Shown here: in pieces, positions 7,745 through 22,700 of the stretch | Numbering within the stretch: the first letter of the stretch is position 1 | Layout of the letters: each line of letters opens with the position of its first letter | DNA from: a virus | IMG/VR virus record: IMGVR_UViG_3300009151_000158 | Coordinates: 1-39,333 of that record | Strand: one strand, 5' to 3' | DNA length: 39,333 nucleotides | Notes under the pieces: model-generated | What the model saw: only the letters and a program-made list of their open reading frames with translations | Told to the model about the DNA's origin: nothing | The model's database searches: none | Made by a program: the position numbers and the translations under genes

Positions 7745-10700
7745 TTAACTTATATCCGTTCTTAAGAAAATTGCTCCCTGAGTGTACGCAATCTGTAACG
7801 GATCTCCCTCTACTGGGTTATAAATTCCGGGTATTGGATTCCATGTACTTTGATATAAAACGTCTGACATTCTATTATTAGGTATTAATCCAAATACTTC
7901 TGTATACAATGGAATATAATTTTGTTCCCCTGTACCATTCGTACCCCTGATTAGTTTAGTTACGGTATTAAGTGCTAAATTGCATTCACCAAACCCAATT
8001 TGCTCTCCGTTAATGTACAATAATCTACCTTCAACTGAAGTGATTGTCAAATCATCCCCGGTAGTAACTTGAGCAGAAATCTGCAATATTGGAGCAGTAT
8101 CTACAATAATTATTTTGTAATTATTAGAATTGACTTCGGTAGCTGTAGTGTTGTTATACACAGTCAAATGACATATAACGTTTTTATTAGATGATAGTCC
8201 AATATTATACTTACCGTCAATTATTGAAGGGGTGATTACATTTTGAACAACAGTATCAGTGATGCGAGATATATCATTTAAGTAAATTGTTTGATCAGTA
8301 TATGACAATGATCTAGTTAACCAAGTTCTAGTTTGAACATTTGCTCGGTAAACTGCGGCACGATTGGTTGTACTGACATTTAATAAATAAACTTCTTCAT
8401 TTGGTGTTGCAGTTGGCATCATACTGGTTATTATGATGCTATCACCAGTAACAATAGTTGACAATATACTTAGGTTGTTATTGGCATTTAGTTTTAGCGA
8501 TGATGATGGAACACGATAACCATTGATAGTTACCCACAATCTGTCTACATTCACTTGCTCAAAATCACTATCAATTGTAAATATTCCGTCTTTCCAAACA
8601 TAACCACCGGATATATAATTAGATGCAAATATTACTGGATAATTAATTGCATTTAATGCAGGATTGTATGGTTCTGAATATAAATCAAATACCGTGCTGC
8701 TTATTATTTTAGCATAATATGTATTGTTGTTTAATTGAATAGACCCCAATGTTCCGTCAATACGTACTAGTGCATTTTCTGTTAAATTATTGTTTATACC
8801 GGTTGTCACACGTATAGCAGGTGACCCGCCCATGTATCCCTGAATATTATCAGATGAATTTGTCAAATTAATCAATGTTCCAAATTCGTCAGCAATAGTA
8901 AAGTCAGTTAAATTAAGTATATCTTTAATAAAATACACTTGACCTGTTGTATCTATTCCACCTACATTAGCTAGTAACGCTTGTCCAGTACCACTTCCAG
9001 TTGTTGCCGCAGTAAAGATATCTCCTACTGCATAAACTACACCAACTGTACCTGCTGTTGTGTTCCATTGAAGTTGAGTGGTTCCGATTAATGTAGTAAT
9101 TTGATATATCTTTCCTACACCAAATGAACCTGCAGCAAATATTGGTGCTTTAAATATTATATTTTGATCTACCACTAATGAAGTAGTGCTATCGCAACTT
9201 ATATAATCACTTGCATCAGTACTGTTAACGTTGACTGTTGCAGCTGGAGGAGTAATAGAATTATTAATATACACGATATTAGCAACAGTTACTCCATTAA
9301 CAACCCCTGTCATTGTCCCAGTATCAGTAGTTACGACTGTAGGCAAACCACCTAATTGTGTAGATACTGTAAAATCAGTAGAGCTTAAAATTTCAGTAAC
9401 ATAATAAGTTACACCTGCAATTAATCCACCTAAAGTAGGACTGTTAAATATTATTGGATAATTCAACAATAAGCTAGCAGTTGTGCCTGAACCCAATGTT
9501 AAGTAATTTAATTCTTGGTCAAACAATACTATTTCAGGACTATCTTCGTCAAATGTATACGTGTTGGGCGAATTTTCGTCAAAAGAAGCCACACTGTGTA
9601 CGGTATTACTTACTGTGATTGTTGTTACAGTAGAACCAGTTGAACCAGTAACACCATATTGTGTATTAAAATATTGACGTTCAGTTAAATTATATGATGT
9701 AACTGCAATAGAACTATCAAGTGCAGGAGGACTATTAAACAATATTGTATTTGTTACTGCACTAATAGTGTATGCTGATGCAGTCTGACGTATGCCATTT
9801 ATTTCTACAATAGCACTAGTAGTATTAGTATCTCCTACATAATTATCCAAGTAGAATAATGAACTTGACCCGTTTCCTGCAAATATCTGCACTTGAGGAA
9901 TAGTATAACCGTACTGTATAGGATATGTTTGTCCAAACAAGCTGTATGATATATAGTGTTCTGTAACGTTAAAGTTATTTGCAAATATTAGCGCAGCAGT
10001 TATTCCGTTATCTGCTATACCAATAGCAAAATCATTAGTTATTAAAGTTGCCCCACCGGTGGCATTAGTCAATACTAGTTCACTTCCACCTACTGTTTCA
10101 GAAATAGTAAATTCATTATTATCATATATAGTTTTAATATAATAGATTTGATGAGGAACAATAACTCCACCAAAGATTGTATCACTAAACACAATAGTAG
10201 TGTTAGGGATAAAAGAACCGGTAGAATTAGTTGTTATGGTATTAGTAATAGCTTTTGTTTTGAATACCGATGCAAGTGTTCCCAATACTAATTGAGTTCC
10301 GTTATCATATACTGCAGGGGGTGTCCATACTACACCCGTACCCACTTGAATAATAGCAGTCATTGATCCAACGGCTGTGGTTAATTCAAAGGTTTCTCCT
10401 GCTGTACCAGTGGTTGAATTGTAGTATAGTGATACTGTAATTTTATTAGAAATTCCGCTTATAGATTTAACATAATAAATTTGGTCTTCAACTATGTTAC
10501 CAAATACTGCGCCACTGAATGTGATAGGACTATTTAACACAAAATCAATAACACTAGTGCATGTTATAGCATTGCTTATTCCATCAGTAGCGGTTGCAAG
10601 TATTTCAATTGGCTCAGTAGTTGGTCTTATTAGTCCAGATCCATTATATATATCTGCACTATAATTTGCATTTACATAAATCTCTTGGAAACCAGTAATT

Positions 10701-13700
10701 AAATTTAAACGAACGGGGTCAGTTTCAGTATTTGCTTTTACTAATTGATCACCGTTACCAACTTCATAAACATCAATTCGTAATATATTTGATACCCCCT
10801 GCGAAACAAACACTAGCGGGGTGTTTAGTATAACGAGTTTGTTTATCCAATCAATTGCGTAATCAATATTTTCATATATTGTTGTACTTACACCAGTTGT
10901 GTAATCAATTACAAATACACTTAATTGTGCTGGGGTTGTTACTATATGAGCAAAACTATAATCAGTTTGCGAACCTGATGTTGGTGCGATTTCTTTAGAA
11001 ACTACGTTATAACCAACATGTTGGTATATAGTTTCATCCCAATTTGTTCCGGGACGAGTAGCTACTGTCATCATAATGGTGTCTGAGACAACACCCGGTA
11101 CCATTTCTTCAGGACCATAACCTGAAAGAAAAGCATCACCTTGAATATTGTACGCTGATGGAGCAGTTTCAAACACTGCGGACGCTGTCCAAGTTATCGC
11201 ATCACTACTTATTAAAATAGTATTATTATAACCAACTGTAACATACTGTGCTAAATCATTATTCCAAACAACACTAGTTAGATCTTGAGTGACTCCTGAA
11301 GTTTGTGATGTCCATGTTATACCGTTAATGGGTGCTGTTTTTATAGTTCCATTTTTTCCAACTACTACAAACAAACTGTTGTCATTATCCCATATGATAT
11401 TGTTTAAATCATCTATGCCACCTGAAGATTGTGCAAACCAAGTTACAGCATTTGTACTAGTAAATACGACACCATTGTTACCAACTATAACTATATTTTC
11501 ACTATTTGCAGCGATTGAATTAAATCCATAATTTGTAGCAGTAAATGTCACTTGATTCCAAGTGTATCCATCTGTGCTTGTAAATATTATGCCAACATCT
11601 ACTGCAATGCCATTATCTAAATATTGACCGGCACCAACAGCAACAAATCCAGTAAATCCAGTAGTGCTTACATAAGCAACACTGTTTAATTGATTAGTTA
11701 ATGCACTGCTTGTAAATTGATAACGCTCTGTCCAACTGTATAAATCAATTGATGATATGATATTACTACCAACTGCTACATATACACCATTATGATATGC
11801 TGCACTATTTAAGAACGATGAAGGAACAATCAATGATGATAAATCAAAGTTAGTTATATCATATGGAGTACTATCATACGGAGTGAATGCACCATTAGTA
11901 ATCCAAACAAATCCGTTATCACTAACAAGCAACGGGGTTGCACTGTTAGTAGATGTTAATACATATTGACTTCCTGCAAATAATATATCAGTTATACCAA
12001 TTGATTGATTTGTTAACTTAGTAATAGTCCAATTATTAGTATCAACACTAGCAGAAATTGCTGAGTAGGTAGCTGTATCTGAACCTGCTAGGTAAGTTAT
12101 ACCATTCCAAACTATAGTTTTTAAATCAACACCCGTAACTGCAAATGGTTGATCAATAAGAATAGTATCTAATATAAATTCGTCTGCCGGGGCAAATGCA
12201 TTACCTAAATAATTGCTATTTGGATAAGTTATACCGTCTACTAGTTGAGTTAAATCTACACCGGGCATATTTACTGTAGGTTGATAGTAACCTATAATTC
12301 TGTCTAGTGCATTTAATCTTCTATTACCTGAATCTAATAATTCCCATTTGCCTAAAATGAATTCGTTATCGTTGTTACTTATGATACACTGATATACTTG
12401 TTTGTTATATTTTACAATACTACTACTAAAGAAGAACGGCTCTGGTAACAACGCATAGTCACCTGACTTAGCCATTGTCATTGATCCAGACGCATTTGTA
12501 GTAATATCAAAAACAGTTCCACCTAAAGTTTCTGAAATTGTGACAGTAGTAGTAGTTGGTTTAGACAATACATAATATGTTTGACCCAACGTGACTCCAC
12601 CAAATACGTTACCAGTAAACACTACCAGGTCATTTAAGTTAAAGCTAGTTGAACTAGTAACAGTAAATCTGTTATTAGCTGCTGTTGCAATTGTAGCAGT
12701 AGTTGAGGTTGTACCCACATACGGGAAGTTTTGACCAGTAACTGGAGCTGTTAAAATAGAATTACTATAAACAGCCATTTGATTTTCTGATATTACTTTT
12801 AAGTAATAGTTAGTTACTGTTCCTGCAGGAGTACCACTTGCGATAGCAGAAGTTACTCCACCAATAGAATCAATAGTCAACACAGTTAATAGTAAATCGT
12901 TTGATGTGGTAGTTCCTCCAATTGAAGTTCCCAAAATAGTTATAGTATTATCAACTGCGTATCCTTCACCAGCCAATTGAATTATTGTTCTATACCCGCC
13001 CAAAATGTAACTTACATCAAATATTGGGGCAGTAACTGTAACTTGGGTGAATACTACTGCACCTGTCGCATTAGTTAATGTATCTGCGACTTCTATGTAT
13101 GGTTCACCTGAACCGTACATCGTTCCGCTGTCAGTATTAGTAGTATAATCAGTGCCACCGGGTACTTCTGAAATAGTGAAATCAGTTGCAGAAACAAGCT
13201 GCTTTACATAGTATATTACATTTAGTGCTACTTGTCCAAGAGAGGTACCACTAAATATGATTGGCATGCCCTCATATAGTACATTAGTATCAGCACACAC
13301 AAGATAATTTGTTCCGGTCGTAGAAGTAACTGTTATTGATGTTATGCCAGAATCAGTTATAGTATAGTACGGGGTTGCTGCTAATAACCCACCAATGTTA
13401 CTTGCTACCTTAAATCTCATGCCAGTGTATATGTTAGTAATTCCACCGGTATTACTTAATAAACAAACTCTGTTTACTGTAGATAAAGTTGCAGAAATTT
13501 CTCTAGTTGTCAAATTAGAAACTGTTCCAGAAACACCAGTATATTGAGATGATGTTTCATATAATGTAAACTCTTGCCCGGTTACTTGACCAGGACTTAT
13601 TGGTACTGCTACATTTAATGTCATACTACCAGTACCAGTTGATAATGGTACTGCATTTATTTGACTAGTTACCGTGAACGACCCGGTATCAGTTGTCAAT

Positions 13701-16700
13701 ATTACAGCACTTCCGTTAACTGCTGTAGCAACAGAGAATGTTGTGTTACCACTGAATAATTCTCTTATATAATAAGTAGTACCTGCTACTATGTTTCCAA
13801 TAGTATTGCCCGTAAATATTATAGGTTCATTTACTGTTAATCCCAGTGTACTACTACAGGTGACTGAATTATTAGAAGATGATGTAGCTGTGCAAGTTAG
13901 TACAGTTGGATCGTTCACAGTAGACATGGTAAATGTCTGTGCGTCAATAACGGTTGTTACATAATATTTTTCATTGGCTACAACATCCCCAAATACATTA
14001 CCGGTAAAATATATAGGAAGACCTACATAAAATCCAGTTGTTCCGGCAAGTCCGGTTGCAGTAAGCAACACAGTTACGTTGTTTGTGGTTGCTGTGGTTG
14101 CAGTTGCATTTCTTATAGCGTCATAGTTGACTGTTAATACTGCTTGGTTAGTCAACTGACCAACAAACATTGTTAATCCTGCTACAGGAACCGTTGCTGT
14201 GCTAAGTGTAAACGTAGCGCCCGGGTTACCATCAACATCTACTGTGCTAGAAATTGTAAATCCAGTATCTTCTAGTACAGATGTAGTTGGGTTTGGTAAC
14301 TTTACTAGAGATTTTACATAGTAGGTAGTGTAATTAATTAGATTACCTACTGCTGCTCCCTCAAACTTTACTGGCATACCCACATAGAAACCAATAGTAG
14401 AACCTATATTGTCATTGACATCGGCTCCGCCTACAGTAGGGTTAATACGTATAGTATTTGGATATAATGACGCTGATCCATAAGTTTGAATAGTATTTCT
14501 AGTTCTTGAAGACCAAGTAAGTGTCTGTTGATTCGCTACATCTAAAATTTCAAATGCTGCGCCGTCAGCACTCGCTAGTATTGAACTAATTGGTGGTTGA
14601 GTGCTTTCTAATGTTATAGCACTAGATGAAACCTTACTACTGTTATTAAATGATCCTGCGTAAAACGCACCATAGAATCCGGCTGCTTCCCAAGGTATTA
14701 CTTGAGAAGTATATGATGTTCTGTCAAAGCGTAATGCTATAATATTTTCTCTTGTTGGAACTGAACTAGTGATGCAAGATGCAACTGCCCCGATACTAAA
14801 GTTTTGGGTTCCGCTTCCTGCATTAACTAAAACAATACGATTTTGATCATTTAACGCATCTAAATAACTGCTATAAAGTGCAATTATTGGATATGGTGTT
14901 ACCTCTAAGAGGTTTACATAATATTTTTGTCCATCAATTAATCCGCTAATTTTAGTTGAATCTGCCGCCGCAGTATAAACAATCAAATCACCGGTCTGTA
15001 ACAGTGGTGAAATTAATTGTATAGTATTAGATACTATGCTTACCTGGGTGCTATTTACCGATACAACAAGTGATGGGTCAATTATGATTTGGGGTAATAC
15101 AGCATAGCCTTCACCCGGGTCAATAACATTTACACCAATGACTGCACCCAAACTCATTATGGGTTCTAACTGTGCAACAACTCTTGGTATCGGATATGTG
15201 TTTAAATCAATATATGCTGTTACTCTAGGAGGTTCAGCGTATGCTCTACCGCTATTTAGTACTAACACCGCAGGTAAATCTATGAAAATATATTCACCGG
15301 GTATATGAACAGATACAGTAGTGCCGTTTACTCCGCGTGATAACCCGGTCAATTCATTTGTCGCCAAGTTTCTACTGTTATAACCAATCTCTTCGGTGCC
15401 AATTAATATAGTACCGACTACAGGGAAACCTGATACATTATCTACAAAACATGAACTTGAATTCAATGAAAGATAAGAAGTTAAAACTGAAATTTGATAT
15501 CCATTTTGTCCTATAATACTTAATCCATAGTTATTAAACCACTGACTATAACTAACATCTTGCCATATAGGGTCAGTATACAAATATTGATCAACACCGG
15601 ACGGATTTGCATAAACTAATTGAGGGGACACAAATTGGTCAATTGACGAATTATATTTGGCTGGCAAATCAAAATCAGTAATGTCACCTTCGTATACATT
15701 AATTCCGGTATACTTAAACAAGAAATCTTTTATTACTACATGATAAGGTTTCACTTCATTTAAATATCCAGATAAAAAGTCTTGATTGTCTGACTGGAAT
15801 ACTTCAATTGGACGTAGTTCACGTATAGTATGTGATACATCTAAGAAAGATGTTTTGTTTAACCACGGTAAGTAATTTTGATTTTCTACAGTTTCACTTT
15901 GGATGTAATCAAATAACAATATTAAACTTTTGTTTCTGAATATTAATAATTCACCTGTGTAAATTTCTTCGTTTAATGCACGAACGATATAGCGTGTTTC
16001 AACACTTGGGAATTCATCATATGGAGTAGTGTCAAAGAAGTTGTCACCAAATCCCAATCTAGCACTAGAATAATCCCATAGATAGCTACTGAATTCAATA
16101 GTTCCATTTTCTAAACCAATACGAGTCCATACACCGGCGCCATCATAACGATATGTTTCTGAATTTCCATTACCATTTGTAGCAACAGTTACAATTGTTC
16201 CGCTTGCTACATTTAGAGTAGACAAGTCAGCGTATATAGCAACTTGAATTGCAGATTTGGTATTATTACTATAACCGGGTGCCCACCAGTTAATTAGACT
16301 CCAATAAGCAGCGGTATCATAAAATTCACCTGATGAATACAAAAATTGAGGATTTCTTATTTCAATAATTGGGAACTGTGATAATATTGCGTTAGCATAT
16401 TGTAAATAATTCTTCAATGCACCAAATCTATTATAGAAGAAACTTTGTCTTGGCCTAGCAAGTACACCAGACTGAACTAATTTTGGTAAGAACGGGTCAG
16501 GAACCACTGCGCCTGAATTGTCAACTCCACACATGCTGTCTAGCATTCTATTGTATAATCCAATAGGAGAAGTAATTCCTACCGCGGCATGATTTTGATA
16601 TCCAGCTGCTGAACCAGGTAGTCCATCTAAGAAATCATCTGCATAATTAGCACGAATCAAACTATATTGATTATGCGCCACGTCATCATTTGTACCGGTA

Positions 16701-19700
16701 GCATATCCAATGTGTAGTACTGTATCAGTGGCATTGATGAAATCAAAGCAATTGTACAAGCCAAAAACACTTGGTAGTAATGGTGTGAAATAACTAATAC
16801 CCGATGCTTGTGGGTTAGCTATATAACCTTCTAACGTTGAGTCTGCTAAAGTTTTTCCCAAACGTTCAAATATTATATTGGTATTTCTAGCCCAAAAGTA
16901 ATAAACAGGAGTAAGTGTACCTTCGGCATTTATGATACTCTCTATCACATAGTTATCAATATTATAAGGCGTTCCTGGACCTTGATATTGTGCAGGAGGA
17001 ACATTGCTTGCTATCCAAGAATATACTGTTACTGTACTTCCCGGAAACACTCTGCCCCAATACTTGCTATTATATACAATATCATTTTGATGATAATTAA
17101 TAAAGCGAGAGTTAGCTGTGTTGAACCAAAGCTGACCAACTTTATCAGCTACCCACACTAAACCAGATTGAGTGTTACCTGAATTGTTATATCCTGCAGG
17201 ATCAACATTTGATACAACATCAATGTTTTCTGCTACTGCACCTAATAATTTTCCCTGAAGTGGATCAATATAATCTAAATTTTCTAATGTGTTATTGGTA
17301 GTTGCGCTAAACAATTGAATATTTGCAATTCCATTAATATCTACAATAGCAGATGAACTTCTATACACTGTCCAATCAGGATTGTTACTAGCACTAATAT
17401 AAGTTACTACCTGACCATTGGTATCATTCGCATTAGTAGTAGGACTAAAGTTAGTTGCGCCCACTACCACACGATTTTCATTAAAATCCAATGCTGAACC
17501 ATAGTAGGGTTGTGAACCGTAGTCTAGATCTTTTGCATTTGTACTTTGTGCATATACAAACTTACCTGGATTATCTAAATTTTCATTATACGCTGACAAA
17601 TAATCAAACATATATACTGCACCTGCATTAGTGAACGTATCTGTCCACTGAGTTGCATTATTGTCAAAAACAGTATCGTTATCTATCTCATCATCAGTAA
17701 AGTCAAATGTAGTTGCTGCATATCTAGTGCCAACTGGTGCACTTACTACGATTGATCCAGAAGTACCAAATTTAACGACAGTACCAAATTGAGTGCGGCC
17801 TTGTAAATGAGGGCTATTAATTTTTTGTGTTTGCTTATATAAAACTACACCCATCTCACCTAAAGTATCGCTATCTAATATAGTTAACGATAGTTTACTT
17901 CCAGCAACTCCAAGAGCAATATCAACCAATGTTATTATTAATTTTCCGTTAGTCGCTGCTGCATATACATTAATAATTGAACTTAAATTGATTGCGTTTG
18001 CTGCGGTAGTAGCATCACCAATTGGTAGTGTAACTTGAAACCCATTCAATAAAATTGTTCTAGGTGTAGTTATGTTACAGTTTGCTGTACCAATAATGAT
18101 ACCGTATTTTTCACCACCGTTGGTATATCTATGCACAGCACCTTCGTAGTTTTGTTCAGATAATTCAAACGGTGCTCCAACTAATATTTCATTTGCAAAT
18201 GTATTAGTATCAACACTTGTACCAAACTGTACACCAATTCTAGGTGTTTCTTCGTTAGTTAATGTCTGAGCTAATGTAAATTCACTACTACCTACATTTA
18301 TTATATCACCCGCATTTAATGTAGGGGTTAGCCCGCTATAGACATTTAATATTGACCCCACAACTGCATACATATTATCTTCTAATAGAGTTCCGTTAAC
18401 TGTTAGATACAACGGGGATATTTGACCGGTTGCGGTCATTGTTCCTGTAGAATTAGTTAATGTTAAAGTATCACCGTCTCTAGTCAATGATAGTGTAATA
18501 GTTGAACCAGAAATAAGTTTTACATAATATACTATATTAGCAGCTACTCCACCGTAAGGTGTGCCTGTAAATACGATTGGTGTTCCAGTAGCACCGTCAG
18601 TTAACCCTGATACACTTCCCAATGTAATTGCATTACTTGATATAGAATTTGCTGTGGTTGATAATGTTGATGGTGTAAACGCTAATTGGAATGTTAATGG
18701 AGTATATGCTTGGCTGCTAGTCTGTGCTTCAAAGTTTTGAGATGTTCTTGCAAAAATATATGTGTATCCATAATTCTCAATAGTAGTATCGTAATTTTGG
18801 TCGGGTGCGCCAACTACAACAGTGTCACCGTAGTAGTCAGTGACTAGTGAATATCCAAAATTATCTCCCGATACTAGTCCCGCAACAGTTAAAATATTTA
18901 CGAGTTCATACAATTTGGTTATAGTTGATTGACGATATACATAAACTCTATTACTTTCAATATCAGAAATGTATAGCCATTTCTTATCACCGGACATACT
19001 TGTTGAACTACCCCAATTTCCGATAGTATTTGGAGCAACAATAGTTTGAAGTAATGAAACAGTGTCAACTAGTGTATTAGTAATTAGTTGATAGACATAA
19101 ACATTAGGTGTTATTGTAGGTTCAGATATAACAAACAAATCATCGGCATATGAAATATATGAACCAAATGATACTCCGTGTGCAATAGTTTGTACTACAC
19201 GATAAGAATCTGTAATATTGTCGTAGGTATAGCGATACACTTCACCTGCTGCACTATCACCTATTAGGTAACCCATTTTAGAAGTATATGCTACTGCACT
19301 ACCAAATGTTTGACTGTTATTTCTTAAAATCTCTTTGTCATATTGATAGTTTAAAGTCTTACGATAAACAGCCCAGCTACCATCGTTATTGGTATCAACC
19401 CATACTTTTAATTTATTAAATTCGTTGTCTAACAAAGGTAAGTTAATTATTTCAGGTGCAGTAGCAACACGCTGACTTTGCATTCTGAAACCAATACCTA
19501 AACCAGTTATATTAATTGTGTTAGGATCAAGTGATAAGTTAATAATAACTCTAAAAGGATCTACAACACCGGCTACAATATAATAATTATTGATACTTGC
19601 ATTAAAATTGGCAATAGCAAAAATTTGATAAGTTTTTAATGTATGTGCTTGACCAAAAGTAATAGTTACCGTGCCATTTAAATTGTTCTGAGCATTAACT

Positions 19701-22700
19701 ATAGAACCCAAGCTAGCAGGGGTATATACTTGCCAGTCAGCCAAATAATTAGCTAACCAAACGTAATCACGCACATAAAATTGACTTATTGGAATTACAG
19801 TACCGCTAGAATTTCTAGCAGTTGCCAATCCAGAGTAAAAATAACTAGCCATTTTAACGTCATTGTAATTTACATATCCGGCTGTAGGATACAACGATGA
19901 CAATTGAGTATTAGATATAGTAGGTAGAATATCTACTGTATTGATTGGTCTACCATAGTTGAACACTGAGTACAATGGCACTTCTTGCTGTACCCCTTCG
20001 TTATATACTCCAGCAGTTAGTCCAACTATTGACGGATTACCAGTCAAGTCTGGTTGACTTAATCTGAACTCTATAAAATTATTGTTTAATACTCCGCCAA
20101 ATTCTCCTGACTTAATAGCCCAGTTTTCATATATGTCGTAGTTAATTCCACCCTGTGGTAGATTAGCACCTTTAAACGCACTTGCTGCATTTAAGGTACC
20201 CTTCTCTTTTATCATGTTTTTGTAAACATTGACTTGAGTTATATCTGTTAAATCGGCCAATGCCATGTAGTCTCTTGGACGATATCCAATTAAACTGAAA
20301 CTTAGTAAGTCTGCATCGTTTTCCAAGTTAGCTTTATCAGTATCATAATATAGTGTGCTTTCGTATGAACGAGTACTGCTGTTAGGTAATAATCCTTTTT
20401 GAATTTCGGCATAAGGAGTTTCTTTCCACTCACGCTCATTGAATACTTCTTGTGCTTGAATGATACTTAATGCTGCCCAATATCTATTTTTATACCGAAC
20501 AATAGCCCCTTTGGTGTATTTTATTTCCTTGACCCACTCTGTTATATTATCTTGGTTTAAGATAAAGCCGGCAGCATCAACAGTACCGTTCCAGTCAGCA
20601 GATTTTGCGCCACGTAAATAAACTCTATACTGGCGTAAGCCTGTAACTAAGTTATAAATTATATCGTTGAATAAAGTTACGTTGTTAAAAACAATACCGT
20701 GTTCAATGTTACTGATATTAAATTGTCCATAAGAAATACTATCACCCACATTCAACGGTGTTGCTGCAAACGCAGTATTTTGACGTAAGATTAATAAATC
20801 CCTAGATTGTATAGGGTATAAATTTTGATTTAGTACAAAATTAGTTTCTCTTAGTGTCAATGGTTGAACAATATGACTATCTTTATCAATACTTAACGTA
20901 TTGGCTGCTGGATTAATTGTAGCAATACTTCCAACTTCCCAGCCAATTTGCGCCCAATATAAAAATTCGGCAACCATTTGAGGCCAGTTGATTGGGATAC
21001 CGTTTTCAATTTCTTTAAATTTTACCCCTTGACTTTCTAAATATTTTCCATAACTATTCAAAAAGGTTGCAACTTGTTGCACATTATAAAATTCAGTACC
21101 GTAAGGAATCAGTGCAACTTTGTCGTAGAAATCTCTAGCTAATACTGCTGATAAGTTTTCTATTGATACCTTATCAGTATTATTATTAATCTTGGGAACT
21201 AGTGTAGTAAAGTACGCATTGGTCTGCGAATTACCATATACTTTAAAGCCGTTTTCTGTAATTTGAATAGCCACCGAACTATAAACAATTCTATCAAACG
21301 GTTGATTTTCATATAATAATACCCCGTAACTTTCGTCAGGTATTAATAAAGAACTGTTGTTGCTATTTGCAGAACTCTTTTCAACATAGAATTTCAATAG
21401 ATTTTTATCACTAAATCCAGCCAAACGATAGACTAAACGAACATCTAAATTATCTAACAATGTAGTAATGTTTGCAGTTGCATCAATACCAACTTGTTTT
21501 TCAAAATCAACAATCCAGTTAATGTAACTGGTTGCAGGAGTACCATTTCCGTAAATTGCTACATCAGCGACTACTAAATGACTTCTATCATTTACTAAAT
21601 ATTGATTAAATTCTACGTTGTATTTGTAATTGTCAACATCAACACCTAAGTTAAAAAACTCTGCTGGTTTAGTCAATGCTAATATACGCATCAAGTCAAA
21701 TGGCCATGTGCTACTTCTGCGATAGCTGAATTCTGCGGGACCTACATCGCCAACTTTCCAATCACGGTTAAATGTATTTTGATTATAGTTACCCAATATA
21801 GAAACAAAAGGTGATACTAAATTACCGGCTGAATCAACTGGTAGTACTTTTAATAATTGAGGGCGAACAAATCTAGGCAATACTATAGGATTACCATTGT
21901 TCCAATCTATACCCGCTGCTAAATCTCCCCATAGCACTAAGTTTTCACTAGTGTAGGGTGCTGCACCATATCTAGCAGTCCACCAACTTGGTTGCTTAGT
22001 AAATCCTAACATTTCCCAGGGAGTTACATTTGGGGTAGATGTATCATAATAGTATAGATATAATCCTCTAAAATAACCTTGTTCAATTGGTTGTTGATTT
22101 ATCTTGTTACCACTGTCTCTGTAATTGAAAGTATATTGATTATTTCTATTATATACTTGTCTCTTGTAATCAATGCGGTTTTCACCAACCCAATTTAAAA
22201 ATGATTCAGAATATATTTGTAAAAATTCATCGTATGAATAACCAGTGTCTCTGAAAAATCCCGGTAACACTTCATATAGTTGTACCGGAATAACGTTACT
22301 TAATTTTAAATTATTGTAAACACGAGTCTCGTATTCTAATAAAACTTGATCTCTATAATCATTTAACTGACCGGTTGTTGTGTTATAAGTACCGTATAAT
22401 TTATTGTATGAGCCATCATGACCTACAATAAAGTATGTTTCTGGAGTATATGCAGTATCAAGTGTAATGCTTGGTATAGTAGCAGGGAACAAACCCAATT
22501 TAGTGGGAGTATTTGGTACATAACTACCGTATGTTTGATTATACTCGTTGATTGTAATAATGTCATTGGCTAATAAATCTAAAGTAACAGTCAATGATGG
22601 ACTGTTAGTACTTACTGTATAATCAATCCCAGTAGTCAATTGTGTTACTGAAGTAACACCGTCGGTTGTTCTTGTTAAGTATACTAATACACCATAATAA

